Below are positions 46,430 through 55,594 of a DNA stretch of 64,000 nt, piece after piece. The notes under the pieces were generated by a model. It was not told the origin of the DNA. It did no database searches and saw only the letters and a list, made by a program, of their open reading frames with translations. Numbering within the stretch: position 1 is the first letter of the stretch; the number at the start of each line of letters is the position of its first letter. The stretch spans positions 25,128-89,127 of the forward strand of contig VXMJ01000020.1 in assembly GCA_009841145.1 (NCBI GenBank). Reading direction: 5' to 3'. Position numbers and translations under genes: made by a program. Source of the DNA: Caldilineaceae bacterium SB0661_bin_34. GTDB lineage: Bacteria > Chloroflexota > Anaerolineae > Caldilineales > Caldilineaceae.

Positions 46430-49400
46430 CTAGTCCTCACCCGGGGCAAAACAGAGCGATGTTTCGGTCTCGGCCGGGTGATCCAGGCCAAACAGGTCCG
46501 TCACCTGCCACGAAGCGGGTTCCTGTCGGATGATGGGCAGCGCAGCCTGACAGGCCTGCACCGGATCGGCATGTTCCGCGTAGGCCGAACGCCAGGCATC
46601 CGCGATGCGGACATGGATCGCGTCGGTGCCCACGTCGGCCTTCATGTCCTCTAGGGCCAATATGCTGGACCGCATGTCCCCTGCCAGTCCGTGCGCCTGG
46701 ACCAGGCGGAACCAGGCAAGGCCGCGCAGCAGTGACTTCTCCTGATCCGGATTGGTGCCCACAATGCTGCACGTTGTGAGGGTTGGGTTGTCGAGAATGT
46801 CGCCGTACATCTGAATTGCGGGACCGTATCCGTAGTAGGGCCCCCCGGCCAACAGATAGTCCGCTTCGACCAGGTTCAGGCCAAGGCAGCGGCTGTCCGG
46901 ATCCAAAGGGTCATACTCAAACCAAACCCGGTGGAACGGCAAGCCGCCGATGCTCTCCCACAACTCCACGTGGCTCACCTGAACGTCAGTGTCCAGCAAA
47001 CCGGACACACCGCCCTCCAGGACAATCTGATAGCCGTCGCCGGGATTGGTGTCCGGCACCGGCGCCAGCCGCGTCGTGCCGTTGGTGATGACGGCCCCCT
47101 TGCCGATGAAGTTGTTGACCGTATCCCCGTTCCAGGTAAGGACCTCCACGGTCGACAGACACACCGCGTTGCACACCTCATCCACCCAGGCCAGTTCCGA
47201 CTTCGTGTCGTTGTTCAGGTCCTGCAGCGCCAACAAGGACGGTAGACCAACCACGGCCGGTTCGAAAATCAGGTTGGAGGCGTTGCCGAACGACCCGTAG
47301 TAAACAGCTAGGCGGCCACCGTAGCCGTCGGGTCCCTGGCCGTCGGTCTCCTCGCGTCCCACAATCGCCACCGTGTCGTCGTGGCCATCGCTGTTCAGGT
47401 CCAGCTGAGACAGAGTCCCGATGCTGTCGGAGACCACCTCGCACAACCGCAGCCATGTCTCCACCAGCAGCAGATCCCCCTGGAGTCCGTTGAGCAGGCT
47501 CTCAATCATACGCGGATAGCCGTCCAGCGTGCCCGGACACTCGGGCAGGTCGTCGGAGGCCGCAAATGCTTCGGGGGACAGGTTGCGCAGTTCCTCAGCA
47601 TTGGGGAACAGGGCCAACTCGGCCGGGGGCGTCGTGGATGCCTGCGGATCCACCGCCGGTTCGATATCAAGACGCTGACCAAACTCTCCTTCGATCACCG
47701 GACACACGGCATCCGGGGTCATGCCGGGGTTTGACCAGCCAAACAGGCCGAAGGGCTGCCAAGTTGCCGGATGCGCCTTGGCCCAGGCCTGCGCGGCGGC
47801 ACAGCCCACAATGGGATCGTCAGCGCCGGTATAGGCCGCGAGCCAGTTCCGTCCCAGGCCGGTGAACGGCGATGCCGGATAGGCCTGCTCCAGCACGTTG
47901 ACAATCTCCGCCGCCACATCTGGCTGTTGCTGATACGACGCGATGACAGCCAACCGCAGAAGACTGAAGGCCCGCATGAAATCCTGTTCCGTGGCGTCGT
48001 GCCAAACCTGCAGGCTGTCGTCCGCCAAGACCTGCCGGTACAGCTGTTGGGCACTGTGCAGGTCCTGGTACGGGGACTGCACCGTTTTCAGGTGCGCCTC
48101 GAGCACGACATGGTACAGGTGGGTGGTGGGACCGAATTCCAGGGCCTGCAACGCAAAGGGCTGTCCCTGGCGGCTGGCCCAAATCTCCGTGCGCGCCCGT
48201 TGGGGGCCGGCTCCCTCGGCCTGGTGCACGCCGCCCTGCAGGCGAATCGCCAAACCATCACCCAAAACGTCGGCATCCATCAGGCGCACATCCGCGTTGA
48301 CCATGGAAATCGGCGTCTCGGTCCAGTCCTGCCAGGTCGCCGTTTTCTGATCCCAGCTCATGGCATGGACGCGGGTGTAGCAGGCACTTGCCCCGCAGGA
48401 CTGATCCGTCCAGACCAGATCCCGACGCAAGTCGGAGTTGACATCCCCGGCCGCGAGCAACGACACGCGTCCCGAAGCCCTGGTCTGCAGCGCCGGTTGC
48501 AGGTTTTCTCCAAGCCAATGCAGCAGCAGCAAATCGGTACGCTCCGGTACATCGGGTTCCGCCAAACCGCCGCTCTCCAACGTGACCAGCAGATCGTTGA
48601 AACCATCACCGTTGATGTCCTGGCCGTCCACCAACTCGCCCACGGTCAGATTGCACAGACCGGCACTGCGGGCAATCCCCTGTGCCTTGCCCTGCCAGTA
48701 GTCGAGGGCGCTGCGAATGAAGTCCGCATACCCGGGCGGAGCCGTGCAGACCGGCGGCGGCAGAGTGGGATCGGGGATCAGGCTGCCGCCGACAGCATCC
48801 TCCGACTGCAGGCCCGGCGCGTCCGGCTTAACCCGGTAGCTCAGCGGAACCACCACGCCTTCCGGCAGGCTGGCCATGGCCACGGACGGGTCGAACTCAA
48901 AGGAGGGCCCGCTGTCCGCCTCCGCATTGAGCAACGGGACGAGAAGCCGCACTCCAACCGCCAAGGATCCTGCACTGCCGCCCAACTGGGGATTGGTGGC
49001 CACCAGCAGTCCAACCGATACATCATATGTACTGGCAACCGATGCCAGGCTGTCTCCCGGCTGCACATCGTGATACCGCGGCTGCCCGGCAGACGGTACC
49101 TGGATTTGCTCGCCGGTGTACAGAAGATCGAAGTTGCGGACTGCCTGCGGATTGACCTGCTGCAGTACGGAAATGGTTTGTCCGGTCGCCTGGGCAATGG
49201 CAAACCAAGTGTCGCCAGGCTGCACATAGTAGGTATAGCCGCTGACCCCGGTCTGGGCCAACGACGCAACGGTCTGGCCTGTGGCTGTCCACAGGCAGGC
49301 GACAACCAGGATTTGGACGACGAACCGGACCCATCCAGGCCGTGGACGCGCGCAAAGATCAAGCAGGAACCTGTCCCTCTTCGCACGCTGGCTCGGATGA

Positions 49401-49453
49401 AACAGCTGGGAAGTGATTCGCACGGAGGATTGTTGGGGTTTGCGGGGATGCAT
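46430..49453 (-). CDS. Two-LysM secreted protein with duplicated FG-GAP/helical unit
   Basis: 1007 residues. A hydrophobic segment at 44-66 serves as signal or anchor. Two LysM repeats (74-120 and 127-173) suggest binding to peptidoglycan or chitin-like polymers. The rest is two similar halves. Residues 233-590 and 639-1007 each hold two FG-GAP/VCBS-type calcium loops (DINGDGFNDLLV, VNSDLRRDLVW; DLNSDGHDDTVA, LNNDTKSELAW), followed by a helical TPR-like part that ends with a 'DP-AC-AA...PASW...LFG..P' motif. No enzymatic motif is seen. It is transcribed away from the gene row at 49657-54415. Confidence 0.75.
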   Translation of the reverse strand: MHPRKPQQSSVRITSQLFHPSQRAKRDRFLLDLCARPRPGWVRFVVQILVVACLWTATGQTVASLAQTGVSGYTYYVQPGDTWFAIAQATGQTISVLQQVNPQAVRNFDLLYTGEQIQVPSAGQPRYHDVQPGDSLASVASTYDVSVGLLVATNPQLGGSAGSLAVGVRLLVPLLNAEADSGPSFEFDPSVAMASLPEGVVVPLSYRVKPDAPGLQSEDAVGGSLIPDPTLPPPVCTAPPGYADFIRSALDYWQGKAQGIARSAGLCNLTVGELVDGQDINGDGFNDLLVTLESGGLAEPDVPERTDLLLLHWLGENLQPALQTRASGRVSLLAAGDVNSDLRRDLVWTDQSCGASACYTRVHAMSWDQKTATWQDWTETPISMVNADVRLMDADVLGDGLAIRLQGGVHQAEGAGPQRARTEIWASRQGQPFALQALEFGPTTHLYHVVLEAHLKTVQSPYQDLHSAQQLYRQVLADDSLQVWHDATEQDFMRAFSLLRLAVIASYQQQPDVAAEIVNVLEQAYPASPFTGLGRNWLAAYTGADDPIVGCAAAQAWAKAHPATWQPFGLFGWSNPGMTPDAVCPVIEGEFGQRLDIEPAVDPQASTTPPAELALFPNAEELRNLSPEAFAASDDLPECPGTLDGYPRMIESLLNGLQGDLLLVETWLRLCEVVSDSIGTLSQLDLNSDGHDDTVAIVGREETDGQGPDGYGGRLAVYYGSFGNASNLIFEPAVVGLPSLLALQDLNNDTKSELAWVDEVCNAVCLSTVEVLTWNGDTVNNFIGKGAVITNGTTRLAPVPDTNPGDGYQIVLEGGVSGLLDTDVQVSHVELWESIGGLPFHRVWFEYDPLDPDSRCLGLNLVEADYLLAGGPYYGYGPAIQMYGDILDNPTLTTCSIVGTNPDQEKSLLRGLAWFRLVQAHGLAGDMRSSILALEDMKADVGTDAIHVRIADAWRSAYAEHADPVQACQAALPIIRQEPASWQVTDLFGLDHPAETETSLCFAPGED

Positions 49454-49656
49454 GCCTGCCCCGCGCTACGGAGGCGGACTTGACCGGCGGGTCGCAAACC
49501 GGGCGATAAAGGCGGCGAAACGCGGGAAATCGTATCACAGCAGCCGATACCCGGTATTCGCACCGGGCACTGCCTACCGCTGTCGATATCATGCAGTCTT
49601 GACGGCCGGCCGCCCAGAGTCGGTAACATTCAGGCAGTGAAGGCCGAACCCTTGAC

Positions 49657-49935
49657 ATGTCAACCAACAACCAGAATACCGGCGCGCAACAATCGATGGC
49701 GGACAATACAACCTCCGCTGTCGTCCGGTCGGACGTCGCGGCGTGGAGGGAATTGGCCGAACTCATGCTCGCGGGCCATTCCCCGCTGGCATTCGCCGCT
49801 GGACACCTGATCCTGGCGTTGCAACCGCTGATGAAAGTGCTGGGGATGTCGGTACCCAGGTCCAGCATCCTCCAACTCATGGGATTGCCCCCCATGACCC
49901 ACCCTCCCGAGCAAACCCGTCCCGATGATGCGTAG
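49657..49935 (+). CDS. Small hypothetical protein
   Basis: 92 residues; I do not recognise it. After a polar start, an amphipathic or hydrophobic segment spans about residues 30-62 (LAELMLAGHSPLAFAAGHLI, then LQPLMKVLGMSV). The C-terminus is polar (PPEQTRPDDA). It overlaps the next gene by 11 bases, which suggests translational coupling. It starts a row of six close genes ending in a MutL-like protein. Confidence 0.6.
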   Translation: MSTNNQNTGAQQSMADNTTSAVVRSDVAAWRELAELMLAGHSPLAFAAGHLILALQPLMKVLGMSVPRSSILQLMGLPPMTHPPEQTRPDDA

Positions 49936-50521
49936 ATCGTCGTTGGTGGCGTTTTGGCGCCGTGCCGGCTATGAGGCGATGGAGGCTGCCCAGCAGCCAA
50001 TCCTTTGGCTTGAAGGAGACCTGACCGGAACCGGACAACTTCAAGTGCATGCGGCCTTGGAAGAGTGGCACCGCCAAGCAGCCAGGAACACCGGAGCCGC
50101 GTTCTGCTGCGAAGGCGACGGACTGGGCTGGCTGCTGGCCTCGTGTGCCCTGGAATCCACGTCGCCAGGAGCCCCGCCGCGGCCTCGCAACCCTTCACCG
50201 CCCGGCGTCGCTTGGTGCGGCCCCACACACGGTATGGCGATCTCGGCCCTGAACATACAATCACGGCGGGGGATGGTCAACGGGATCCTGCAGGGCAGGG
50301 AGCCCGATCCGCCCCATCTGCAACATTCCCTGGCCGCGGCAACGGCGAACGATCGCCAGGTGATGCTGGACTCGGCTCGGGTTCCGGCATGGAGTCCGGA
50401 AGCCTTCCCGGTCCGACACGGGCCCGCACCCAGGACCCACCTTTGGGTACGGTGGGTGTGGCTTGTGATCGCGCTGATCTGGCTGGCAAGCAATCTGATC
50501 CGCTTCATGGCCGGCCAATAG
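49925..50521 (+). CDS. Hypothetical protein with C-terminal membrane segment
   Basis: 198 residues, not recognised. Residues 1-170 look soluble and polar; residues about 172-193 (RWVWLVIALIWLASNLIRF) form one membrane span. The start overlaps the preceding small gene. It ends with a TAG. The same frame stays open for 20 codons past that stop and then becomes the next membrane protein, so the two may be one gene interrupted by an in-frame stop. Confidence 0.55.
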   Translation: MMRRSSLVAFWRRAGYEAMEAAQQPILWLEGDLTGTGQLQVHAALEEWHRQAARNTGAAFCCEGDGLGWLLASCALESTSPGAPPRPRNPSPPGVAWCGPTHGMAISALNIQSRRGMVNGILQGREPDPPHLQHSLAAATANDRQVMLDSARVPAWSPEAFPVRHGPAPRTHLWVRWVWLVIALIWLASNLIRFMAGQ

Positions 50522-50581
50522 GGGCGACCCATTATTCGGCACTCTTTTCGATCCGGATGGCTGCACACGTCCCGGTGGATC

Positions 50582-51226
50582 GTGTTCGCCATCGTGGCCG
50601 CATGGGTTCTGCTGGACCGGTTGGTCGGTCCGTTGCAACTGGGATCAACCCAGCTTGTTCTTGTGCCCGTGTACTCCGGTTATGTAACGCTGGCCGCCTT
50701 GGCCCTCCTAGCCGGCCTCGTTCAGGTATTTCTTTTCCATGTGCGTCGCGTGTGGCTGGCCGAGGAAGAGTGGTTTTACAGCCTGATCCTGCTAGCTGCG
50801 ACCATCGGCGTCACAACCATGGGCATGTTCGGCGGACAGGGTGTTGCGAGCCTGCAACTGGGTTGGGTGTTCCGCTGGGTGATCGCCCCGGCCGAAGAAG
50901 CCCTGATGGCAGCCACGTTTTTTACTTTGGCCGGGGCATACATCTTGGCCCTGCGCAGACGCCGCGCGGGCCATCGCTGGTTTGCCATCGGCTTCCTGGC
51001 GGTCCTGGTATTGCAACTGCCGTGGCTGCAGCCGCTCATCCCGCAGCCGGCCCAACGCTGGCTGGATGATTCCTTCGCCCTGTTCGGTACTCCAGTCATC
51101 AGGGGCATGCTCCTGGGTACGGTCATCGCCGCCTGTGCATTCCTGATACAGCACCTGATTCCCGTCGCCGGACATCGTGGCCCGGAGGATGCTCCAGCAC
51201 CCCAATATGACACTTCGGAGACCTGA
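50582..51226 (+). CDS. Multi-span membrane protein of unknown function
   Basis: 214 residues from a GTG at 50582, with about six hydrophobic segments. The start codon falls inside a hydrophobic stretch, and the preceding 20 codons after the TAG read as a plausible N-terminus (RHSFRSGWLHTSRW). The actual start may therefore be a non-standard codon, or the protein may be fused by readthrough with the preceding gene. No family recognised. It ends only six bases before the next gene. Confidence 0.55.
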   Translation: MFAIVAAWVLLDRLVGPLQLGSTQLVLVPVYSGYVTLAALALLAGLVQVFLFHVRRVWLAEEEWFYSLILLAATIGVTTMGMFGGQGVASLQLGWVFRWVIAPAEEALMAATFFTLAGAYILALRRRRAGHRWFAIGFLAVLVLQLPWLQPLIPQPAQRWLDDSFALFGTPVIRGMLLGTVIAACAFLIQHLIPVAGHRGPEDAPAPQYDTSET

Positions 51227-51232
51227 CCCGCC

Positions 51233-52477
51233 ATGCCCATACGGCAAGTCAGCTGCCGGCACTGCGGCCACGAAAACACCATCCACGAGCCCTACTGCCT
51301 CGCATGTGGTGCCCGTCTGGATTACGTCGGCAGCGAAGACACGACCGAAGCGGACGACATGCAGCCCTCGGTGGATCCTCCGGCACCACCTGCGGTGCCG
51401 ACCAAACCCGTGGAGGAGCCACCCCGGCAGGAGGAACCTTTGGGCCGTCCGGTCATCTCGGATCTGGAAGGTCTTCTGCCGCGGCCGGAACTTCCGCACC
51501 CGTTTGCATGGCAGGATCCCGCGGCCGGCGGCAGATCCTTGAGCCCGGAATCAGTCCAACGCTTGCAGGGCCTTCCCAGGGTGGGGGTTCCAGCCGGCGC
51601 CGCCCGAGACACGGTGCGCGGGGTCTTCCCACGTTTTGCACGGGTCCAATGGCCCATGCTGTTCCTGCTGGCGACAGCCCTGTTGGCGACGCTCCTCGGC
51701 TCCGGCACGGTTGAGGACGTGCCCTACCAATACGGAGGCAGCCAGTCCGCGGCCCGACACCTCGCCGAACTCAACGAAGTTTCACGCGTGTTGGTTTTTT
51801 GGCAAAACCACCCGGGAGTCGCTGGGGAATTGGACACGGCGGTTGCACCCGTGCTGACAGCATTGTTGCGGTCCACCGCATCCCTGGCCTTTTTCAGTCA
51901 ACATCCCTTGGCACTGCCGCGGGTCCAGACCGTACTTAACGATGTCCGCACTGCATTGCTCAGGGATTTGCCTGAAGGATCCATGCCCGCCGGTATGACA
52001 ACGGTCTTGGCGATGGCGTATTGGCCGGGAGGGCCCGCCGCCCTCCCCGCCATGGCATCGAACGGCAGTGCTGTTCTGGCCAACGAAAACGGTGGCCATC
52101 CAGCATCCGTATCCGGAGTCCGGGGACAACTGCGGGCTTCGGACTACAACCTGCACCTCATCGTCACTGATCAGGCCCTTGACGTCGTTCACTGGCTGGA
52201 ACTCGTTTCACCTGCAACACAGGTGCCGGTCCTGGCGGTAACCAGCGCGGCGGCGGCTCCCCTGCTTGGCCCCTATCTCGAAACAGGCCAACTTGCGGGA
52301 GTCGTGAGCGGCATCGGCGACGCGCACCACCTGACGGAACCTCTGGCGGGCAGCGCAGCGGAGGACCTGACGCGGCACACGCTTGCCTTGTCGCGTTTCC
52401 AAAGCTGGCTGTCCATTGCCTTGGTACTTGTCGTCCTCGGCGCACTCCTGGTGCGCGGCATGGCGCCGCAATCGTGA
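51233..52477 (+). CDS. Zinc-ribbon membrane protein with extracytoplasmic domain
   Basis: 414 residues. An N-terminal zinc ribbon has Cys8, Cys11, Cys22 and Cys25 (CRHCGHENTIHEPYCLACG). A proline-rich linker follows to residue 137, then a membrane span (about 138-157), an extracytoplasmic region of about 230 residues of unknown fold, and a second span near the C-terminus (about 391-408). The zinc ribbon is cytoplasmic in this arrangement. No homologue recognised. It is the fourth gene of the row; its gap to the next gene is 15 bp. Confidence 0.55.
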   Translation: MPIRQVSCRHCGHENTIHEPYCLACGARLDYVGSEDTTEADDMQPSVDPPAPPAVPTKPVEEPPRQEEPLGRPVISDLEGLLPRPELPHPFAWQDPAAGGRSLSPESVQRLQGLPRVGVPAGAARDTVRGVFPRFARVQWPMLFLLATALLATLLGSGTVEDVPYQYGGSQSAARHLAELNEVSRVLVFWQNHPGVAGELDTAVAPVLTALLRSTASLAFFSQHPLALPRVQTVLNDVRTALLRDLPEGSMPAGMTTVLAMAYWPGGPAALPAMASNGSAVLANENGGHPASVSGVRGQLRASDYNLHLIVTDQALDVVHWLELVSPATQVPVLAVTSAAAAPLLGPYLETGQLAGVVSGIGDAHHLTEPLAGSAAEDLTRHTLALSRFQSWLSIALVLVVLGALLVRGMAPQS

Positions 52478-52492
52478 AACCGGGCCCAATCA

Positions 52493-53209
52493 ATGGAACC
52501 GGACAGCATGGAGAAAATCGGACTTTGGATCGGTCTGTGTATGTCCCTGGGCCTGTTCAGCATGATTTGGCGCGAACATCGCATTGCCAGGCTGCTGCAA
52601 TATGTGCTGGTGGGCGCAACCGTCGGCTGGCTGTTCGTTCTGGTTTGGACATCCCTGCTCCAGCCCCGGATTGCGATCCCCATCCGCACGGGCGAATTGC
52701 GGGCGGCGGTGACCGTGCCGGTGTCGCTGTTCCTGTTGCTGGTCTTGGCAACCTGTCTGCCCCATCCTCCGGCTCCGACCAGTCTTCTGAACCCCTACGC
52801 AGTGCCAATTCGGATCCTGAAGGCGGCCGCCTCCCTGACAGCCACCGCGATCCTGGCCTTTACTGCGGCAACCCTGGTCGGCGGGATGCTGGTGGGCACC
52901 CTGATTCCACAGATGACCGTTGCCACCCGAACCGGGTGGCAGTTGCTGGCCACCTCGCTCCTTACCGGCCTGACGCTGCTGGCCGGCGCAACTGCGGGGC
53001 GCAGGATCAGAAACCTGCCGGACAGGGTGGCAGGGGTGGTCCAAAGCGTGGCTGCGCTGGGTCAGCCGCTGTTGATGCTGACCGCCGGCATGGTGTTTGC
53101 CCGCCTGATGACCTCCCGCATGACCTTGCTGGGTGCTTTTCTGGAAGGCCTGCTTGAGTCGCTGGACTTGCTGTCGCTGACCGACTGGCTGGTTCGGCTG
53201 GGTGGTTGA
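52493..53209 (+). CDS. Six-span membrane protein of unknown function
   Basis: 238 residues with about six hydrophobic segments (about 7-24, 33-52, 70-88, 112-134, 146-165 and 183-205) and short loops. An internal ATG at 52508 could be used instead. No catalytic or transport motif is seen. It lies between the zinc-ribbon protein and the MutL-like protein; the spacing suggests co-transcription and a shared complex, an inference. Confidence 0.55.
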   Translation: MEPDSMEKIGLWIGLCMSLGLFSMIWREHRIARLLQYVLVGATVGWLFVLVWTSLLQPRIAIPIRTGELRAAVTVPVSLFLLLVLATCLPHPPAPTSLLNPYAVPIRILKAAASLTATAILAFTAATLVGGMLVGTLIPQMTVATRTGWQLLATSLLTGLTLLAGATAGRRIRNLPDRVAGVVQSVAALGQPLLMLTAGMVFARLMTSRMTLLGAFLEGLLESLDLLSLTDWLVRLGG

Positions 53210-53251
53210 CCTGATGCCACACCCCGTACGCGCCCTGGACCGGCCACTTCC

Positions 53252-54415
53252 ATGACAACGACCCTCTGCCTCGGGCTCGAAGCCTATCGCGTGCACGCTG
53301 CAATCTGTGAGAAGCATGGGGACCGGCAGCAACTGATCACCTGGCACGCCCTGGACCTTGACAAGCCCTTGCTGCCGGAGCGCAACATGCCGTCGGCCAC
53401 AGACCCCGCCTTGGCGGCCGTCGACACGGTGCTGGATCACGTCGGCAGCCTTGTGGGAGCCGAGATCCGCCAGCCGGAGCCGAATTCGGAGCCGAGGACC
53501 GTCCCGGGCGCATGGCGCATGGATCACCTGTACCTGACGCTGGACCCACTGCCTCCGCTCCGCGTTTGGCTCTGTGCCTTGACGCCCGTCTGGCAGGAGC
53601 CGGCCGAGACCATCATCCAGTCCGCAGCAGGCCATTTGCTGGGAACCACCCTGATGTCCGACACCGTGCGACCTCTTGAGTTTGTCCACGACCTTGAGCA
53701 GGCGGCTCCCGACCTGGTCCTGTGCTGCGGTGGTTACGACATTGCGACGGAAATGCAACCCAACCTGATCAGGATGGCCCAACTCCTGGGTATCGCCCTG
53801 ACGGAGCTCGGACCTTCCTTCACCCTGATTCTGTTCGCCGGCAACCGGAGGGCCGGGGCGGCGTTCACGCGGATTGTTCAGGACGCATCGCCGCGGACAC
53901 CCGTGACCGAGGCCGACAGTCCCATTCGCTTTGATGTCACCGCCCCGGCCGGGAGTGTCCACAAGGCCCTCGTGCAGGTTCGCTCCCGGGATGCCCGGGC
54001 CCTGCGCCTGAAGGACATCCTGGTGCGCCGCCTGACACCGGCAGCATCACCCTACACCTTCGCTTCCAACTTTGCCCGCCTGTGCCAACTGACCCTGACG
54101 GCCACCGGACAGCCTTGTCCGGTCCGCAATGTCTGGCACGGGGTTGACCAGCGGTTCGACCTTCTCCACCCTTCCGCCAAACCGGGGGATTGGCGGCCCG
54201 TGTGGAGTCCCGGTCCCGGACCGGCGCCGGCCACCCTGGGTTGGCCCGAACCATGGATCGAAAGCGGAACCGTCCCCCTCCACCGTGTTCCGGAACTGGC
54301 GCCCATTCGGGATGAACGGGGGCTCCTGCCGGTATTGGCCCCGCTGATCGAGTCGGATCCGGGTGGAAGCTGGCCCATGCTCGAGCAGGAGTTCGGCATT
54401 CTGCCCCCAAGCTGA
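53252..54415 (+). CDS. MutL/GlmL-like (ASKHA-fold) protein
   Basis: 387 residues. The segment APDLVLCCGGYDIATE, followed by AQLLGIALTELG and LILFAGNRRAGAAF, follows the pattern of the MutL/GlmL family (methylaspartate mutase accessory). That family has an ASKHA nucleotide-binding fold; known members read roughly PDxILLxGGTDGG then PVIYAGN. The N-terminus TTTLCLGLEAYRVHA could be a degenerate phosphate-1 strand. No B12-dependent glutamate mutase subunits are nearby, so the annotation should not be taken as glutamate mutase. It ends the row of membrane genes. Confidence 0.45.
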   Translation: MTTTLCLGLEAYRVHAAICEKHGDRQQLITWHALDLDKPLLPERNMPSATDPALAAVDTVLDHVGSLVGAEIRQPEPNSEPRTVPGAWRMDHLYLTLDPLPPLRVWLCALTPVWQEPAETIIQSAAGHLLGTTLMSDTVRPLEFVHDLEQAAPDLVLCCGGYDIATEMQPNLIRMAQLLGIALTELGPSFTLILFAGNRRAGAAFTRIVQDASPRTPVTEADSPIRFDVTAPAGSVHKALVQVRSRDARALRLKDILVRRLTPAASPYTFASNFARLCQLTLTATGQPCPVRNVWHGVDQRFDLLHPSAKPGDWRPVWSPGPGPAPATLGWPEPWIESGTVPLHRVPELAPIRDERGLLPVLAPLIESDPGGSWPMLEQEFGILPPS

Positions 54416-54506
54416 AGCCCGGACGCGCAACGACCCCGGTTGCCCGGGGCCGCTGCTGGATGCGCAGGACGGCGCTCGATAAGCGGGAATGGTTTGATCG
54501 CCGATA

Positions 54507-54710
54507 TCAGACAGGTGCCGGCGAGATGGGGCGCGGTCCCTGGACGCGGGTGCCAACGCCAATCAAAAGCCGGGCGGTCCACTGCCGCAAGGGCGACGCA
54601 ACCAGTGGCTTCCGCAAACGCTGGACCTTGCGGGCCCGACGCTGTGCGGCGGCCTCCTTCAGCCGTTCCTCGTACATTTCCCGAGCGACGTACTGGTCCA
54701 GGTAATTCAT
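54507..54710 (-). CDS. Small basic protein with strong ribosome binding site
   Basis: 67 residues. Starting at MNYLDQYVAREMYEERLKEA, helical and rich in Arg/Lys; the tail is Pro/Arg-rich. The start at 54710 has AGGAG six bases before the ATG, the best ribosome binding site in this area. No family recognised. It lies between two plus-strand genes on the opposite strand. Confidence 0.65.
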   Translation of the reverse strand: MNYLDQYVAREMYEERLKEAAAQRRARKVQRLRKPLVASPLRQWTARLLIGVGTRVQGPRPISPAPV

Positions 54711-54918
54711 GTGTTCTCCTCTCTGCTGACCAGACCCCAACGGCATGGAGTGTCGGACGGCCCTGTTGAAGCCGGGTGCAAAGACCGTACCAACCGTGTG
54801 CAATCCCGCAGGCAGGTGTGATGCGTAGGAGTTGTACCGCCCGTCGCGGGCATCCCCGGCATGCCCTCGAACACCGGGTGTCGGCTATAATCCGGCCTAG
54901 TTGAGAGAGACGAAACCC

Positions 54919-55464
54919 ATGACCATGTCCGGCCCAACCTCCGAATCAGCCTCGATGGAACCGATTCGCTTCACCGGCTTCAAGCGCAACGTCGCGGCAT
55001 CGGTGGGCCTGATCCTGGGCGGCGGTCTTGCGTTCACCATGAACCTGACCGACACCTTCTTCGCCGAGGCGATTGCCTGGAGCTTTTTCGCCTGGGGCGT
55101 GCTGCTGCTCTATACGAACCTGCTGGAAATGAACGAGACTTTCATCGTGACCAGCGAGGGCCTGCAGGTGCGCAACCCATTCCGGTTATGGGCCATGAAC
55201 AAGTTCTGGACATGGGACAAGATCGAACGCGTCGACATCTGGGTCCGCCGATTCGATCCCACCTACGAAAACATCTATCTGCAGGTCTATCACAATGCCG
55301 GGGACGAACTGGACCCCGGCGTCCTGCAACGGGAAGACACCCGCTACCGGGCGGAACTGGCCAGCCTCATCATTGAACAAGCCGGCCTCAAGGCGGACGG
55401 GCACGATGTCGCGGACCTGACCGATCTGCCTGCGGAGCAGCCGGCACGCTACAAATGGACCTGA
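54919..55464 (+). CDS. Two-span membrane protein with PH-like C-terminal domain
   Basis: 181 residues from the ATG at 54919. Two membrane segments (about 27-42 and 50-68) lie next to a C-terminal beta-rich domain (ETFIVTSEGLQVRNPFRLWA, then FWTWDKIERVDIWV) that resembles bacterial pleckstrin-homology (bPH/YdbT) modules. The C-terminus is acidic. A GAGAGAGACG sequence about 8 bases before the ATG supports the start. It is the last plus-strand gene of the window. Confidence 0.65.
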   Translation: MTMSGPTSESASMEPIRFTGFKRNVAASVGLILGGGLAFTMNLTDTFFAEAIAWSFFAWGVLLLYTNLLEMNETFIVTSEGLQVRNPFRLWAMNKFWTWDKIERVDIWVRRFDPTYENIYLQVYHNAGDELDPGVLQREDTRYRAELASLIIEQAGLKADGHDVADLTDLPAEQPARYKWT

Positions 55465-55594
55465 TCCGGACTCGGGTCAGGTCGGCCGGTGGTCGGCCGG
55501 ATCCGCTTCCCACCTGATCCCGACGGCTCAACGTCGGCATCGCGGGTTAACCTGACAGCTCCCCGGCACGGTCAGCCATGCCGCCGGCGACAAT

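Noticed and set aside
53252-54415. Glutamate mutase pathway
   Set aside because: The MutL-like match is moderate, and no mutase subunit genes are nearby, so a B12-mutase role is not supported.
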